From contig NZ_JACCCV010000001.1 in NCBI RefSeq assembly GCF_013410115.1, forward strand, positions 868,001 to 932,000: a stretch of DNA of 64,000 nucleotides, written 5' to 3'. Positions 17,158 to 26,427 of the stretch are shown one piece after another. Below the pieces are notes generated by a model. It was given only the letters and a program-made list of their open reading frames with translations, was not told the DNA's origin and searched no databases. The stretch's first letter is position 1; the number at the start of each line of letters is the position of its first letter. This stretch comes from Tunturiibacter gelidiferens. Lineage in GTDB: Bacteria > Acidobacteriota > Terriglobia > Terriglobales > Acidobacteriaceae. Made by a program: the position numbers and the translations under genes.

Positions 17158-19227
17158 ATGCGATACGCTGGAACTTCGGTTGTGTTGTTGCTGCTCTTCG
17201 GCCTTGCGGCTGGGCTGCCTGGGCAGAAGGCCCCGACACCTGCGGCGCCGAGAACACAGCTCGAAGCCACGCTCGGGGACGGTACCCTTGAACTCTCCGG
17301 CCTCTGGAAGTTTCATATCGGTGACGATATGGCTTGGGCGCGCCCGGATTTCGACGACTCGAGTTGGGGGACGATCGATCTGACTCCTCCCGCAGGGTCC
17401 GCGAATCCGGAGCTAGGCAGCAGCGGTTACATTCCTGGCTGGACAGCCAACGGTTATCCGAAACATACGGGATTCGCGTGGTATCGGCTGCGAGTGAATG
17501 TGCAGAGTTCCCACGGCAGGCTTGCGATCAAGATGCCGAATGAAGTCGACGATGCGTATCAGCTCTACGTCAATGGTCAGCTTCTTGGGGAACTCGGCAA
17601 GTTTGGTGAGCGCAAGGCAACTGCCTATAGCACGCTACCCCGAGCTTTCCGACTACCGAGGGAACTCCGCAATGGCCCAATAACCATCGCGGTGCGGATA
17701 TTTATGGACAGCGCGTCTCTTTTCCTTACTCCAGACGCCGGCGGCATGCATGAACCTCCGGTTCTTGGGCATGCCGGAGTAATTGGAACTTTGATTCAGA
17801 TGGATTGGGACGATACTGCGCATGTTGTCGGTAGCGGCTTCCTGGAGATGTTGATTCTGCTCCTTGCGTGGATGGTGGCAGTGAGTCTTCTTTCGATGGA
17901 TCGTACGGAACCTTCGTACCTTTGGCTGAGCCTAGTTTGTGCCGTCACGATCCTGAGTAATGGCGTCGTCCTCATCGTCAGTTTCGTGCCGTGGATTGCC
18001 CTGACCCCCGGGATAGTTTTGCAGGATGTCATCATTGGTCCGATCCGGATCGGACTGTGGGTTATCTTTTGGGGCTATTGGTTCCGAATCAGCCGAATGC
18101 GTTGGGTTCATCGCTTTGTTTGGGGGTTGGTCGCTCTGACGATGGTCGGAACGGCGATGATGCGTGCGCCTATCTACGGACAGCACGTTCCAGTACATGC
18201 GTCCGTCTACCTGACACCCATTTTGCTTGGACTAAGGCTCAGTTTTGCAGCGCTTCTTTGCGCAATTACTTTCCGAGGCATTCGCAAGCAGAAGACCGAG
18301 GGGTGGCTGGCCTTCTCGGCAGTGGTTCTGGTAGCCGTCGCTCTTTTTCAAGTGCAACTCCGCCTTCTTCTTCATGTACCGATTGCGTTTAACATTCTCG
18401 GATTTGACGTTCAGTTAGGAACAATCTCGACGATCTTCTCGCTCTTTCTCATTACCGTCATGTTGGTTCGTCGATTCCTGCATACCCAGCGAATACGCGA
18501 GCAGTGGAAGGCGGAGATCGAACAGGCCCGGCAAATTCAGCATGTGCTGATTCCAGAGCAGCTTCCCCGGACACCAGGTCTTGCTATCGAAAGTGAGTAT
18601 CGTCCGGCGCGCGAAGTTGGCGGGGACTTCTTCCAGATCCTCCCCGTCCAGGATGATGGCAGCGTACTGATCGTGGTTGGTGACGTTACAGGAAAGGGCC
18701 TGCAGGCTGGCATGCTCGTCGCGCTGATCGTTGGTGCGATACGGACGGCGGTTCAATACGACTCCGATCCTTTGATCCTGATGAACAGCCTCAATGATCG
18801 ACTGTGGGGTCGCGGCCGGGCCAGTGCGACTTGCCTCATCCTCCAAATTCGCACCGACGGACGGGTGACATTGGCAAACGCGGGACACCTGCCGCCGTAT
18901 CTGAATGGAATAGAGATTGAGATGGATGGGTCACTCCCCATCGGTGTGGTGCCAGGTGCGGAGTTCTTCGTCTCGCATTTCACGCTCGAGCCGGGGGACA
19001 CGTTGATGCTGATGTCCGACGGAGTCGCTGAAGCACAGGATCAACAGAAGCAGCTGTTTGGGTTTGAACGCATCGAGAAGATGTTGCAACAGCCGATCTC
19101 CGCAGCGGAATTGGCCTCGGCTGCTCAGGACTTTGGGCAGGAGGATGACATTCTCGTGCTGCGGATTCAGCGGAGGCCCCAGCCAGAAAACGTTCCAGAT
19201 GAGAGGGGCATTCTGACGGCGACGTAG
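17158..19227 (+). CDS. Membrane-bound SpoIIE/PP2C-type serine phosphatase (RsbU-like)
   Basis: A 689-residue predicted receptor phosphatase. A signal peptide comes first. Residues ~30-195 form a jelly-roll, galactose-binding-like extracytoplasmic domain (LSGLWKFHIGDD, DDSSWGTIDL, YQLYVNGQLLGELGKFGE). Seven or so membrane segments follow (~215-435), as in 7TMR-DISM receptors, then a short coiled linker (EIEQARQIQHVLIPEQLP) and a SpoIIE domain (~465-670). Metal-binding residues appear in EVGGDFFQ, GDVTGKGLQAGM, MSDGVAEA and EDDILVL. RsbU-type enzymes dephosphorylate a STAS antagonist in response to a signal. The likely substrate is encoded next door at 19275-19640. ATG 17158 is preferred over TTG 17143. 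Confidence 0.9.
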   Translation: MRYAGTSVVLLLLFGLAAGLPGQKAPTPAAPRTQLEATLGDGTLELSGLWKFHIGDDMAWARPDFDDSSWGTIDLTPPAGSANPELGSSGYIPGWTANGYPKHTGFAWYRLRVNVQSSHGRLAIKMPNEVDDAYQLYVNGQLLGELGKFGERKATAYSTLPRAFRLPRELRNGPITIAVRIFMDSASLFLTPDAGGMHEPPVLGHAGVIGTLIQMDWDDTAHVVGSGFLEMLILLLAWMVAVSLLSMDRTEPSYLWLSLVCAVTILSNGVVLIVSFVPWIALTPGIVLQDVIIGPIRIGLWVIFWGYWFRISRMRWVHRFVWGLVALTMVGTAMMRAPIYGQHVPVHASVYLTPILLGLRLSFAALLCAITFRGIRKQKTEGWLAFSAVVLVAVALFQVQLRLLLHVPIAFNILGFDVQLGTISTIFSLFLITVMLVRRFLHTQRIREQWKAEIEQARQIQHVLIPEQLPRTPGLAIESEYRPAREVGGDFFQILPVQDDGSVLIVVGDVTGKGLQAGMLVALIVGAIRTAVQYDSDPLILMNSLNDRLWGRGRASATCLILQIRTDGRVTLANAGHLPPYLNGIEIEMDGSLPIGVVPGAEFFVSHFTLEPGDTLMLMSDGVAEAQDQQKQLFGFERIEKMLQQPISAAELASAAQDFGQEDDILVLRIQRRPQPENVPDERGILTAT

Positions 19228-19274
19228 ACAGCGGATTTCAGCGGAGGCGACTCGGCGGCTTAGTAAGCTCAGGT

Positions 19275-19640
19275 TTATTCGAAGCCTGCACAGGCAGCGG
19301 CTTCATCCGGGTAGAGTTTGGTGTACTTCGTAATGCCCACCATTGTGAAGACTTTTTGGAAGTGCGGGGTCAGACCAAACGTCTGGACGGTTTGTCCTTT
19401 CTGGCTGGCGGCGTAGAGCAGTTGAATGATCAGTGCGATACCGCTGGAGTTGAGATACTCCACCTTGGAAAAATCGAGCAGGATGCGCTTGGATGTCTCG
19501 GGTGACAGCCCTCCATAGGTGCCCAGTACCGCGGGCTCGGAGGAACTCGTAATATCGCCGGCGAAACGCAGCACCGTGATTGGATCGCCCGAAGCGCACT
19601 TAACCTGCTCCATTTTGACCTTCGTACTAAACTCCGCCAT
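19275..19640 (-). CDS. STAS-domain anti-sigma-factor antagonist (RsbV/SpoIIAA-like)
   Basis: A 121-residue single STAS domain. LDFSKVEYLNSSGIALIIQLL contains the conserved DxS-S-G loop whose serine is phosphorylated by an RsbW-type kinase and dephosphorylated by PP2C phosphatases. KVFTMVGITKYTKLYPDEA is the typical C-terminal helix-strand. GAAGGAGA precedes the ATG. It is transcribed just after the RsbW-like kinase gene, with a 13-bp gap. Together with the flanking phosphatases it makes a partner-switching set. No sigma factor is visible here, so the kinase's final target is unknown. Confidence 0.92.
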   Translation of the reverse strand: MAEFSTKVKMEQVKCASGDPITVLRFAGDITSSSEPAVLGTYGGLSPETSKRILLDFSKVEYLNSSGIALIIQLLYAASQKGQTVQTFGLTPHFQKVFTMVGITKYTKLYPDEAAACAGFE

Positions 19641-19653
19641 GGTGATGTCTCCT

Positions 19654-20097
19654 TCAATCCTCTGTTTTCCTTAAGCGTATGACGAGTCGCGCGTAGCTTC
19701 CAGTGAGAGGCGCACTGACCCATTCTGCCTCATCCACCAGAGACTGAATGAGAAACATTCCCATACCGCGACTGGCCTCTTCTCCGTGCATCTTCTTATC
19801 CATATCCGGGGTATGAACGCCACCCGGCGGCCCAGTCCCGGTGTCGAGGACCTTTACTTCGAGCGAAGTCTCATTCATGGAGAGAATGACGCCTACGATC
19901 AGAGACTCGTCGAGTTTATTTCCATGCTCCATCGCATTGATGCAGGCTTCGGCAACAGCGGTCTTGAGATCTTCGACACGATCTGGAGCGAAGCCCATCA
20001 GCTTCGCGACGCTGGAGGCGGTACTCATTGCAATCTTTTCAAAGCCGAGACGCGAAGGAAGACGCAGTTCGATGCTGTTCACGTTCTTACCGTCCAC
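19654..20097 (-). CDS. RsbW-like serine kinase / anti-sigma factor (HATPase_c_2)
   Basis: A 147-residue GHKL ATPase. The N box is EACINAMEHGNK, the G1 box VLDTGTGPPGG, and GMGMFLIQSLVDEAEW ends the lid region. These match the RsbW/SpoIIAB family, which binds a sigma factor or phosphorylates the STAS partner. The open frame extends to 20187, but this overlaps the upstream phosphatase gene. GTG at 20097 is preferred, since AGGAGG lies just before it (four-base spacing) and it starts right after the phosphatase stop. Order phosphatase-kinase-STAS on one strand implies co-transcription. Confidence 0.9.
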   Translation of the reverse strand: MDGKNVNSIELRLPSRLGFEKIAMSTASSVAKLMGFAPDRVEDLKTAVAEACINAMEHGNKLDESLIVGVILSMNETSLEVKVLDTGTGPPGGVHTPDMDKKMHGEEASRGMGMFLIQSLVDEAEWVSAPLTGSYARLVIRLRKTED

Positions 20098-20105
20098 TTC
20101 CCCTC

Positions 20106-21254
20106 CTACGGCTTCCGTCCAATTACGAGTGCGGTCATATCGTCTGATTGGTTTTCCTGATTGGAGAAAGCATCCAGAGTCTGCCAAATCGAGTTCAGTG
20201 TTCCAGTTGCGTCCGAGAGGCGGCAGGCGCGGAATGCCTCCATAAGGCGCTCCTGACCGAATTCTTCGTCACCCTTAAACACCTCAGTCATTCCGTCGGT
20301 GTAGATTAGCAGCTTCGCCTTCTCAGACAGCACATATTTTTCTGCGGAGTAACCAGAGAAGGGAAGCATACCTACCGGGGTTCCGCTGGCTTCAATCAAC
20401 TCAGGCATATCTCTGCCGTTGAGGAGAAAAGCCGGATTGTGCCCGGCGTTTACCACTTCGACAGTATGTGTCTTCGGATCGAGTCTAAGAAACATGGCCG
20501 TGACGTAACGGCGGCGCGACTCTTCACCCTCTTTGTAATGAAGGTAGTTCAGGTGGGTTGCCATGTCGGCGAGCGGCATCTCTGAGTTTGCAATGGCTCG
20601 CAATGCTGCCCGAAACGAGCTGCCAACCAAAGCCGAGGCGAGGCCTTTGCCCGCGACATCGGCTACGACTATCATCAGTTCTCCAGACGACAGTGGGATG
20701 AGATCGAGGTAGTCACCCCCGACTTCGTAGCAGGTCTGCGAGCGGCCCGCGATACTGTAACCGGAGATATCCGGAAAGGTCTGGGGAAGGAGACTTCTCT
20801 GGATGTCCCGAGCACAGGAGAGATCTTGCTTCACCCGCTCCATGTCCAGCGTTTGTTCGTGATAGCGGGCGTTTTCAACGGCGACGGCGGCCTGGACTGC
20901 GAGATGTTCCAGGAAGTCCTGCTCGAAGAGGGAGAGCGGCGCGCCTTCACGCGTGATAACGACCATTTCGGTGAGGACAGCACCGTGGCGGTCCAGTAGC
21001 GGGAAGCGGTAACAACCACGCTTCGGATCGGAAGACGGAGGATGTAAAAGGAATCGCGGGGGAATCTCTCCGTAGGAAAAGGGAAAGGCCGTGAAAAATG
21101 CACCCGCCATCTCAAGTTCGCGCACGGTGATCTGCAGGACGCTACGCAGTACACTGTCCAACTCGATGGTGCTATGGATTCTATGGGTCGTATCGAGGAG
21201 CGCCTGTAGCCGCGCGATTTGCTGTTGCAGATGAAGACTGCTTTCGATTTCCAT
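20106..21254 (-). CDS. GAF-SpoIIE (PP2C) phosphatase, RsbU/RsbP-like
   Basis: A 382-residue soluble phosphatase. Residues ~1-140 are a GAF-type sensory domain with a leading helix (LQALLDTTHRIHSTIELDSV, and AVQAAVAVENARYHEQTLD at the exit). The SpoIIE domain follows: CYEVGGDYLDLIPLSSGELM, VADVAGKGLASALV, NAGHNPAFLLNG, IYTDGMTEVF, and SDDMTALV, giving the usual acidic metal ligands. AGGAG precedes the ATG. It heads the three-gene leftward operon with the kinase and STAS genes. With the membrane phosphatase at 17158-19227 there are two possible inputs, one cytoplasmic and one extracytoplasmic, onto one STAS protein. Confidence 0.93.
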   Translation of the reverse strand: MEIESSLHLQQQIARLQALLDTTHRIHSTIELDSVLRSVLQITVRELEMAGAFFTAFPFSYGEIPPRFLLHPPSSDPKRGCYRFPLLDRHGAVLTEMVVITREGAPLSLFEQDFLEHLAVQAAVAVENARYHEQTLDMERVKQDLSCARDIQRSLLPQTFPDISGYSIAGRSQTCYEVGGDYLDLIPLSSGELMIVVADVAGKGLASALVGSSFRAALRAIANSEMPLADMATHLNYLHYKEGEESRRRYVTAMFLRLDPKTHTVEVVNAGHNPAFLLNGRDMPELIEASGTPVGMLPFSGYSAEKYVLSEKAKLLIYTDGMTEVFKGDEEFGQERLMEAFRACRLSDATGTLNSIWQTLDAFSNQENQSDDMTALVIGRKP

Positions 21255-21487
21255 GGACCTGCTCCTTCACGTGACCGTTCAGACGACAATAGAGCTCTCA
21301 AAGCTTTGCCGTAGGCCAACGAAGAGTTCGCTGCTTTCGTTATCCACCGTCTGTTGTGGGCTCTTCTGCTGAATCGCAACGTAACAGTGGCGGAAGTTCG
21401 ACTGGAGCTTTGACGGCTACGAGATATCGACGTCTTGTTGGCCCTTTCAGGAGATATCACGGATGGTAGACAATGAACAGAACAATC

Positions 21488-21712
21488 TTATTTCTTGCCT
21501 GCAGTGCCTGGGGTAGTGTTTGCATCTTCCGGCGCAGATGGATTGATGTGGCCCTGATTGTTTTCCGGTGTGTTGGAGTTGACCTCCGTGGGGCCCGGGC
21601 CTGCGGTTGAGGGGTTATCACCTTTGGGCCCTGAAGGTTCGACGGCATGTTCTGAGTTGGTAGGGGGAGGCTGATAGCGGCTTTGATTCGACTGTTGATC
21701 ATTCGTGGACAT
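21488..21712 (-). CDS. Small disordered hydrophilic protein
   Basis: A 74-residue protein made almost entirely of Asn, Pro, Gln, Ser, Thr, Gly and Glu with no hydrophobic core, ending in Gly-Lys-Lys; it looks intrinsically disordered. I recognise no family. The evidence that it is real is an AAAGGTGA ribosome-binding site five bases before the ATG and the absence of competing genes. Similar low-complexity small proteins are common as hypotheticals in Acidobacteriota. Function unknown. Confidence 0.55.
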   Translation of the reverse strand: MSTNDQQSNQSRYQPPPTNSEHAVEPSGPKGDNPSTAGPGPTEVNSNTPENNQGHINPSAPEDANTTPGTAGKK

Positions 21713-21859
21713 AAGGTCACCTTTCGAGTCTCAACCCATTGGAGAGAATGGCGGAGTTTGTAGTTGCCTGGGTCGTCGCTAAGGCGAGATCGCGCCGCCC
21801 GAGATTGTGTAGCCTATATTTAAAGCTTAGGAAGTCGTAAGCGGAGGCAGTAGCAGCAA

Positions 21860-23023
21860 ATGAGATTAGCAGTGAAGACAGAAGAGATCGCATGCAGCGA
21901 TTCCATTCTGGTGACCGGCGGAGCCGGCTTTATAGGGAGCAACTTCGTGCTGGACTGGTTGGGTGCCGGCCATGGACCAATCGTCAATCTGGATAAGTTG
22001 ACCTACGCCGGCAATCCGGAGAATCTGGCGTCTGTTGAGCACAGCACGGCCTACAACTTTGTGCAGCGTGATATCTGTGATGCGGAGTTGGTGGCCAGCT
22101 TGCTGCAAAAATACCGCCCGCGAGCGGTGATTCATTTTGCCGCGGAGAGCCATGTTGACCGTTCGATAGTGGCGCCCGACGCGTTTCTGCGAACCAACAT
22201 CGATGGCACCTTTACCTTGCTGCAAGCGGCCCGCGCATACTTCGAGGCGTTGGCAACTGCAGATCGGGAGAGGTTTCGCTTTCTGCACGTTTCGACCGAT
22301 GAGGTGTATGGCACGCTGACACCGGAAGCGCCGGCCTTCCATGAGGAGACGCCTTATGCTCCCAACAGTCCATATGCAGCGTCGAAGGCAGCGTCAGACC
22401 ATCTGGTGAGGGCGTGGGTGCATACGTACGGCTTGCCCGCCATTATCACGAACTGCTCCAATAACTATGGGCCGTATCAGTTTCCGGAGAAACTGATTCC
22501 GCTGATGATTTCGAATGCTCTGCAGGGCAAGTCGCTGCCTGTATATGGAGATGGGCAGCAGGTAAGAGACTGGCTGTATGTTGGAGATCACGCGAGTGCG
22601 TTGCGCACTGTCTTAGAGCGGGGCCGAGTTGGCGAGACCTACAACATCGGCGGCGGCAATCAGCGGAGCAATCTCGAAGTGGTAACGACTGTGTGCGCGC
22701 TGCTGGATGAACTGGTACCGCAATCAAAGTTCACGCCGCATTTGCAACTGCTGAAATATGTAACCGATCGACCTGGGCATGATCGGCGGTATGCCATCGA
22801 TGCGCGCAAGCTGGAGGGTGAGCTCGGCTGGCGAGCACAGGAGAGCTTTGAGACGGGGCTAAGGAAGACAGTGGAGTGGTATCTGGGAAACAAATCGTGG
22901 GTGGAGCATGTGACCAGTGGGGCGTATCAACAGTGGATGAAGCAGAACTACTCTGGGCGGGGAGAAAAAGTTGCTCTTGGTGAAGGTCGCTCAATGACCC
23001 AGGCTGGCGAGGGAACTCGATGA
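21860..23023 (+). CDS. rfbB: dTDP-glucose 4,6-dehydratase
   Basis: A 387-residue extended SDR catalysing dTDP-glucose to dTDP-4-keto-6-deoxyglucose, the second step of dTDP-L-rhamnose synthesis. The NAD motif [12 protein letters not shown] lies near residue 20, [11 protein letters not shown] follows, STDEVYG carries the active-site Thr-Asp-Glu, and [11 protein letters not shown] the YxxxK pair. The C-terminus has ~40 extra residues past the usual end (after [10 protein letters not shown]). The stop overlaps the rfbA start (ATGA). First gene of the rfbB-A-D-gmhB operon. Confidence 0.96.
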   Translation: MRLAVKTEEIACSDSILVTGGAGFIGSNFVLDWLGAGHGPIVNLDKLTYAGNPENLASVEHSTAYNFVQRDICDAELVASLLQKYRPRAVIHFAAESHVDRSIVAPDAFLRTNIDGTFTLLQAARAYFEALATADRERFRFLHVSTDEVYGTLTPEAPAFHEETPYAPNSPYAASKAASDHLVRAWVHTYGLPAIITNCSNNYGPYQFPEKLIPLMISNALQGKSLPVYGDGQQVRDWLYVGDHASALRTVLERGRVGETYNIGGGNQRSNLEVVTTVCALLDELVPQSKFTPHLQLLKYVTDRPGHDRRYAIDARKLEGELGWRAQESFETGLRKTVEWYLGNKSWVEHVTSGAYQQWMKQNYSGRGEKVALGEGRSMTQAGEGTR

Positions 23024-23895
23024 AGGGGATTATTCTCGCGGGCGGCTCAGGAACAAGACTGCATCCCGTGACGCAGACCGTTTCAAAGCAGTTGCTGCCA
23101 GTCTACGACAAACCGATGATCTACTACCCACTGTCGGCCTTGCTGCTGTCGGGTATTCGCGAGATTCTTGTGATATCAACGCCCGAGGACACGCCGCGGT
23201 TCGAGCAACTGCTGGGAAGCGGAGAGCAGTGGGGCATTACGCTGCATTATGCCGTACAACCTTCACCGGATGGCCTGGCACAGGCGTTTTTGATCGGAAA
23301 AGAGTTTCTCGCCGGAGAAGGTTGTTGCCTGGTGCTGGGGGACAATATCTTCTACGGACATGACTTCGCGAAGACATTGCGAGAGGCTGCTGCGGGCGGC
23401 CCAGGCGCGACAGTGTTCGCTTATCCGGTCCTTGACCCGGAGCGGTATGGAGTGGTGGAGTTTGACGAGCATCGACGAGCGATCTCGATTGAAGAGAAGC
23501 CGCTAAAGCCGAAATCACGCTACGCCGTGACGGGTATCTACTTTTATGACGCGCAGGTCGTCGGAGTTGCTGAGGGGCTCAAACCGTCACCCCGCGGTGA
23601 ACTGGAGATTACCGATGTAAATCGTTGGTATCTCGAGCACGGGCAGTTGCGGACGCAGGTGCTTGGACGCGGAATCGCTTGGCTCGATACCGGGACACAC
23701 GATTCTCTCCTGGAAGCGGCTACGTTCATCCATACGATTGAGAAACGGCAGGGCCTGAAGGTGGCCTGCCCTGAAGAGATTGTGTACCGGCTCGGTTACA
23801 TAAACGCCGAGCAGTTGCGAACACTAGCATCGAAGATCGCGAAGAGCACATATGGGCAATATCTGCTACGAGTTCTGGAAGAAAGGGTTTACTGA
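23020..23895 (+). CDS. rfbA: Glucose-1-phosphate thymidylyltransferase
   Basis: A 291-residue nucleotidyltransferase making dTDP-glucose from glucose-1-phosphate and dTTP. The N-terminal [11 protein letters not shown] loop and [11 protein letters not shown] are diagnostic; GDNIFYG and IEEKP complete the site, and [13 protein letters not shown] is also conserved. Length matches the ~290-residue family norm. Four-base overlap with rfbB upstream and a one-base TGATG overlap with rfbD downstream indicate tight translational coupling. Confidence 0.97.
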   Translation: MKGIILAGGSGTRLHPVTQTVSKQLLPVYDKPMIYYPLSALLLSGIREILVISTPEDTPRFEQLLGSGEQWGITLHYAVQPSPDGLAQAFLIGKEFLAGEGCCLVLGDNIFYGHDFAKTLREAAAGGPGATVFAYPVLDPERYGVVEFDEHRRAISIEEKPLKPKSRYAVTGIYFYDAQVVGVAEGLKPSPRGELEITDVNRWYLEHGQLRTQVLGRGIAWLDTGTHDSLLEAATFIHTIEKRQGLKVACPEEIVYRLGYINAEQLRTLASKIAKSTYGQYLLRVLEERVY

Positions 23896-24821
23896 TGGCG
23901 CTTGGGAAGTTGCCATTGGGGGAGCGGATCCTTTTGACGGGAGTGACGGGCCAAGTCGGTGGTGAGCTATGGAAAACCCTGAAGTCATTGGGAGACGTGG
24001 TCGCCCCGGAACGCGCAACGATGGATCTTGCGAATGCGGGATCGGTCCGCGAGACGATTCGGTCAGTACGGCCAAGGTGGATCGTGAATCCCGGAGCCTA
24101 CACGGCGGTGGATAAAGCGGAGAGCGAGCCGGAGTTGGCGTATGCAATCAATGCCGAGGCCGTCAGAGTAATAGGAGAAGAGGCGCGAGCGCTTGGTGCC
24201 GGTGTCATTCACTTCTCTACGGACTATGTTTTCGATGGCTTAGGGAATAAGCCATACGCTGAAACTGATGCGACCGGCCCGGTGAGTGTCTATGGCGCGA
24301 GCAAACTTGCCGGAGAGAAGGCGCTTCGTGATAGCGGCGCTGCGCACATGATCTTCCGCACAAGCTGGGTCTACGGAACCCGCGGGAGAAATTTTTTGCT
24401 AACGATTCTCAAGTTGGCACGCGAGCGCGAGACGTTACGAATAGTTGCCGATCAGTATGGTGCGCCGACCTGGAGCCGTGATCTGGCAAGGATGACTGCG
24501 CATGTGATCGGGCGATCCGAAGCCGACGCGCAGACAACGGGATTCGAGACTGCAACTCAGGACGCGAGTGGGGTGTACCACGCAGCTGGAGGCGGTGAAA
24601 CTACCTGGTTCGGATTTGCAGCGGAGGCGCTTCAACTGCAGTATGAGATGGAGCCCGGAGTGCGGCTTGCGGCGGTCGAGGCTATACCAACCGATCAATA
24701 CCCGACTCCTGCGAAACGGCCATTGAACTCGCGGTTGAACTGTAGCAAGCTGACGCAGCGATTCGGATGGACCATGATGGACTGGCGGAACTCGTTGCGA
24801 GAGGTACTGGCAGAAATATGA
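23895..24821 (+). CDS. rfbD: dTDP-4-dehydrorhamnose reductase
   Basis: A 308-residue SDR that makes the last reduction to dTDP-L-rhamnose. TGVTGQVGGELW is the NAD(P)H-binding loop, HFSTDYVFDG and YGASKLAGEKAL carry the catalytic Thr/Tyr/Lys, and FRTSWVYG the conserved core. The C-terminal region RPLNSRLNCSKL is typical. The gene overlaps rfbA by one base and the gmhB-like gene by four (ATGA at 24818). The 3,5-epimerase needed before it is encoded convergently at 25499-26086. Confidence 0.96.
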   Translation: MALGKLPLGERILLTGVTGQVGGELWKTLKSLGDVVAPERATMDLANAGSVRETIRSVRPRWIVNPGAYTAVDKAESEPELAYAINAEAVRVIGEEARALGAGVIHFSTDYVFDGLGNKPYAETDATGPVSVYGASKLAGEKALRDSGAAHMIFRTSWVYGTRGRNFLLTILKLARERETLRIVADQYGAPTWSRDLARMTAHVIGRSEADAQTTGFETATQDASGVYHAAGGGETTWFGFAAEALQLQYEMEPGVRLAAVEAIPTDQYPTPAKRPLNSRLNCSKLTQRFGWTMMDWRNSLREVLAEI

Positions 24822-25366
24822 AGCAGCGGGCGCTATTTCTCGATCGAGATGGTGTTGTCAATGAAGAGGTGGGATATCTCTATCTAGCTGAAGAGGTAAG
24901 GTTTGTCGATGGAATCTTTTCGCTCTGCAGGACCGCCGTAGGGCTTGGATATCGACTGATCGTTGTGACGAATCAGGCGGGCATCGCGCGAGGCTATTAT
25001 TCGGAGGCCGATTTTCAAGCGCTGATGGTGTTCATGCGCGGAAAGCTTCGTGAGGAAGGTATTGAACTCGATGCTGTTTATTTTTGCCCGTTCCATCCTG
25101 AACACGGAGTGGGGGAGTATAAACGCGAGCACGAGGACCGGAAACCGGGCACGGGTATGCTGCGGCGAGGAGCAGCTCAGTTTAGAGTGGAGTTAAGCGA
25201 GAGTGTAATGGTGGGGGATCGATGCTCGGATGTGGCGGCTGCTAATGCAGCTGGATTGCGCCAGGCTTTTTTAGTCAGTGGGACTGAGGTTGACGGATGC
25301 GCTGGGGAACATCTGAAGGTCGAGTCATTAACAGAGGTGGAACGTTGGCTGGTGGCGCACGGGTAA
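24818..25366 (+). CDS. GmhB-like HAD-IIIA phosphatase
   Basis: A 182-residue HAD phosphatase resembling D-glycero-D-manno-heptose-1,7-bisphosphate 7-phosphatase. FLDRDGVVNEEVGYL has the nucleophile Asp pair, VVTNQAGIARG follows, and MVGDRCSDVAAANAAGL ends the core. In canonical GmhB a CxH...CxC zinc site sits at the insertion; here CPFHPEHG is kept but the CxC pair reads HED, so the metal site is altered. The ATG at 24818 overlaps the rfbD stop. No other heptose gene is in the window. A related sugar-phosphate substrate is possible. Confidence 0.85.
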   Translation: MKQRALFLDRDGVVNEEVGYLYLAEEVRFVDGIFSLCRTAVGLGYRLIVVTNQAGIARGYYSEADFQALMVFMRGKLREEGIELDAVYFCPFHPEHGVGEYKREHEDRKPGTGMLRRGAAQFRVELSESVMVGDRCSDVAAANAAGLRQAFLVSGTEVDGCAGEHLKVESLTEVERWLVAHG

Positions 25367-25498
25367 GTGGGCCACCGGGCGACATGCACGATGAACTACC
25401 GTCAAAGCTCCGCAGCGACCCGGAGTCTGCCAGGAAGCAAAGCGTCCATGATCTTTCAGCGTGGATCTCTCAGCGTGGAGCTGACACTGCTCGACCTC

Positions 25499-26086
25499 TC
25501 AGACAAGGTGGGTCACTTCAACCGGCGGAAGCTCTGCATCCAGAAAGTGTTTGCCAAGGGCATCCTTGGGACTGACCGAGAGAGGAATGCCATCGAGAGC
25601 CTCGATAGGCCAATTAATCGCGAGAACAGGGTCGCTCCAGAGGATGGAGCGGTCTCCCGCCGGATGGTAGAGGTTTGTGGTTTTGTAGAACACTTCTGCG
25701 GTGTCTGAGAGGACAAGAAAGCCGTGGGCGAAACCTTCTGGAATCCAGAGGAGCTGCAGTTGGTCAGCGGAGGATTGGGCTTTCAGGTGAAATCCGGCCC
25801 ATTTCCCAAAGTCGGGAGACTCCCGCCGGAGGTCGACCGCGACGTCCCAGATATGGCCCGAGAGAACGCGGATGAGCTTGCCCTGTGGCTTGCCGAGTTG
25901 ATAGTGGAGACCGCGAAGTACCCCTTTGACTGAGAAGGACTGATTGTCCTGCACGAAATGCGCCCCTAACCCTGCAGCCGCAAAAGTTGATTGATTGAAT
26001 ACCTCTGAAAACCAACCGCGACTATCTCCGAAGCGTTGGGGTTGAACTAGTTTAACGTCACGTAGAGGCGTTTCGAGAACTCGCAT
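25499..26086 (-). CDS. rfbC: dTDP-4-dehydrorhamnose 3,5-epimerase
   Basis: A 195-residue cupin-fold epimerase for the third step of dTDP-rhamnose synthesis. RGLHYQLGKPQGKLIRV carries the catalytic His, VAVDLRRESPDFGKW the Asp and Lys region, and EGFAHGFLVLSDTAEVFYKTT the conserved Tyr region; residues match the ~185-residue family. It faces the end of the rfbBAD operon, with about 130 bp between stops. This separates it from the other rhamnose genes, unlike the usual single rfbBDAC operon. Confidence 0.95.
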   Translation of the reverse strand: MRVLETPLRDVKLVQPQRFGDSRGWFSEVFNQSTFAAAGLGAHFVQDNQSFSVKGVLRGLHYQLGKPQGKLIRVLSGHIWDVAVDLRRESPDFGKWAGFHLKAQSSADQLQLLWIPEGFAHGFLVLSDTAEVFYKTTNLYHPAGDRSILWSDPVLAINWPIEALDGIPLSVSPKDALGKHFLDAELPPVEVTHLV

Positions 26087-26427
26087 TTGTTTAGTTTAGT
26101 GGCCGCGCCGCTACATGAAAACAGCCACGCTTGATCGTTCCAAAGTGGAACGAATAAAAAGCGAATCTTACAGAGGTAGGCTCCGTTTTCAGAATTCCGT
26201 CGGTTAGAATGATGAAGTTGTATCAATGCGCTGTGTTTCCCAGTCGTCGACTTGGTCCAACCCGGTTCTTCAGAGAGACCATCGTAAGGTCCGTGAGCGG
26301 GTAGATATGAGCAAGCAGGTGAAGTGAATTGGAAGCGCGGCCGTTTCCCGGATTCAATCAGGCTCCAGGAGCGGATTAGAGAACGCACCGCGACACATGG
26401 CGTGTAACAAGAACCGGTCCGGCTGAT
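26087..26427. other. Intergenic region between rfbC and the sugar transferase
   Basis: About 340 bp between divergent starts. I see no gene and no clear hairpin. It must contain promoters for both rfbC and the WbaP-like gene, but I could not pick out a convincing -35/-10 pair. Confidence 0.5.
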
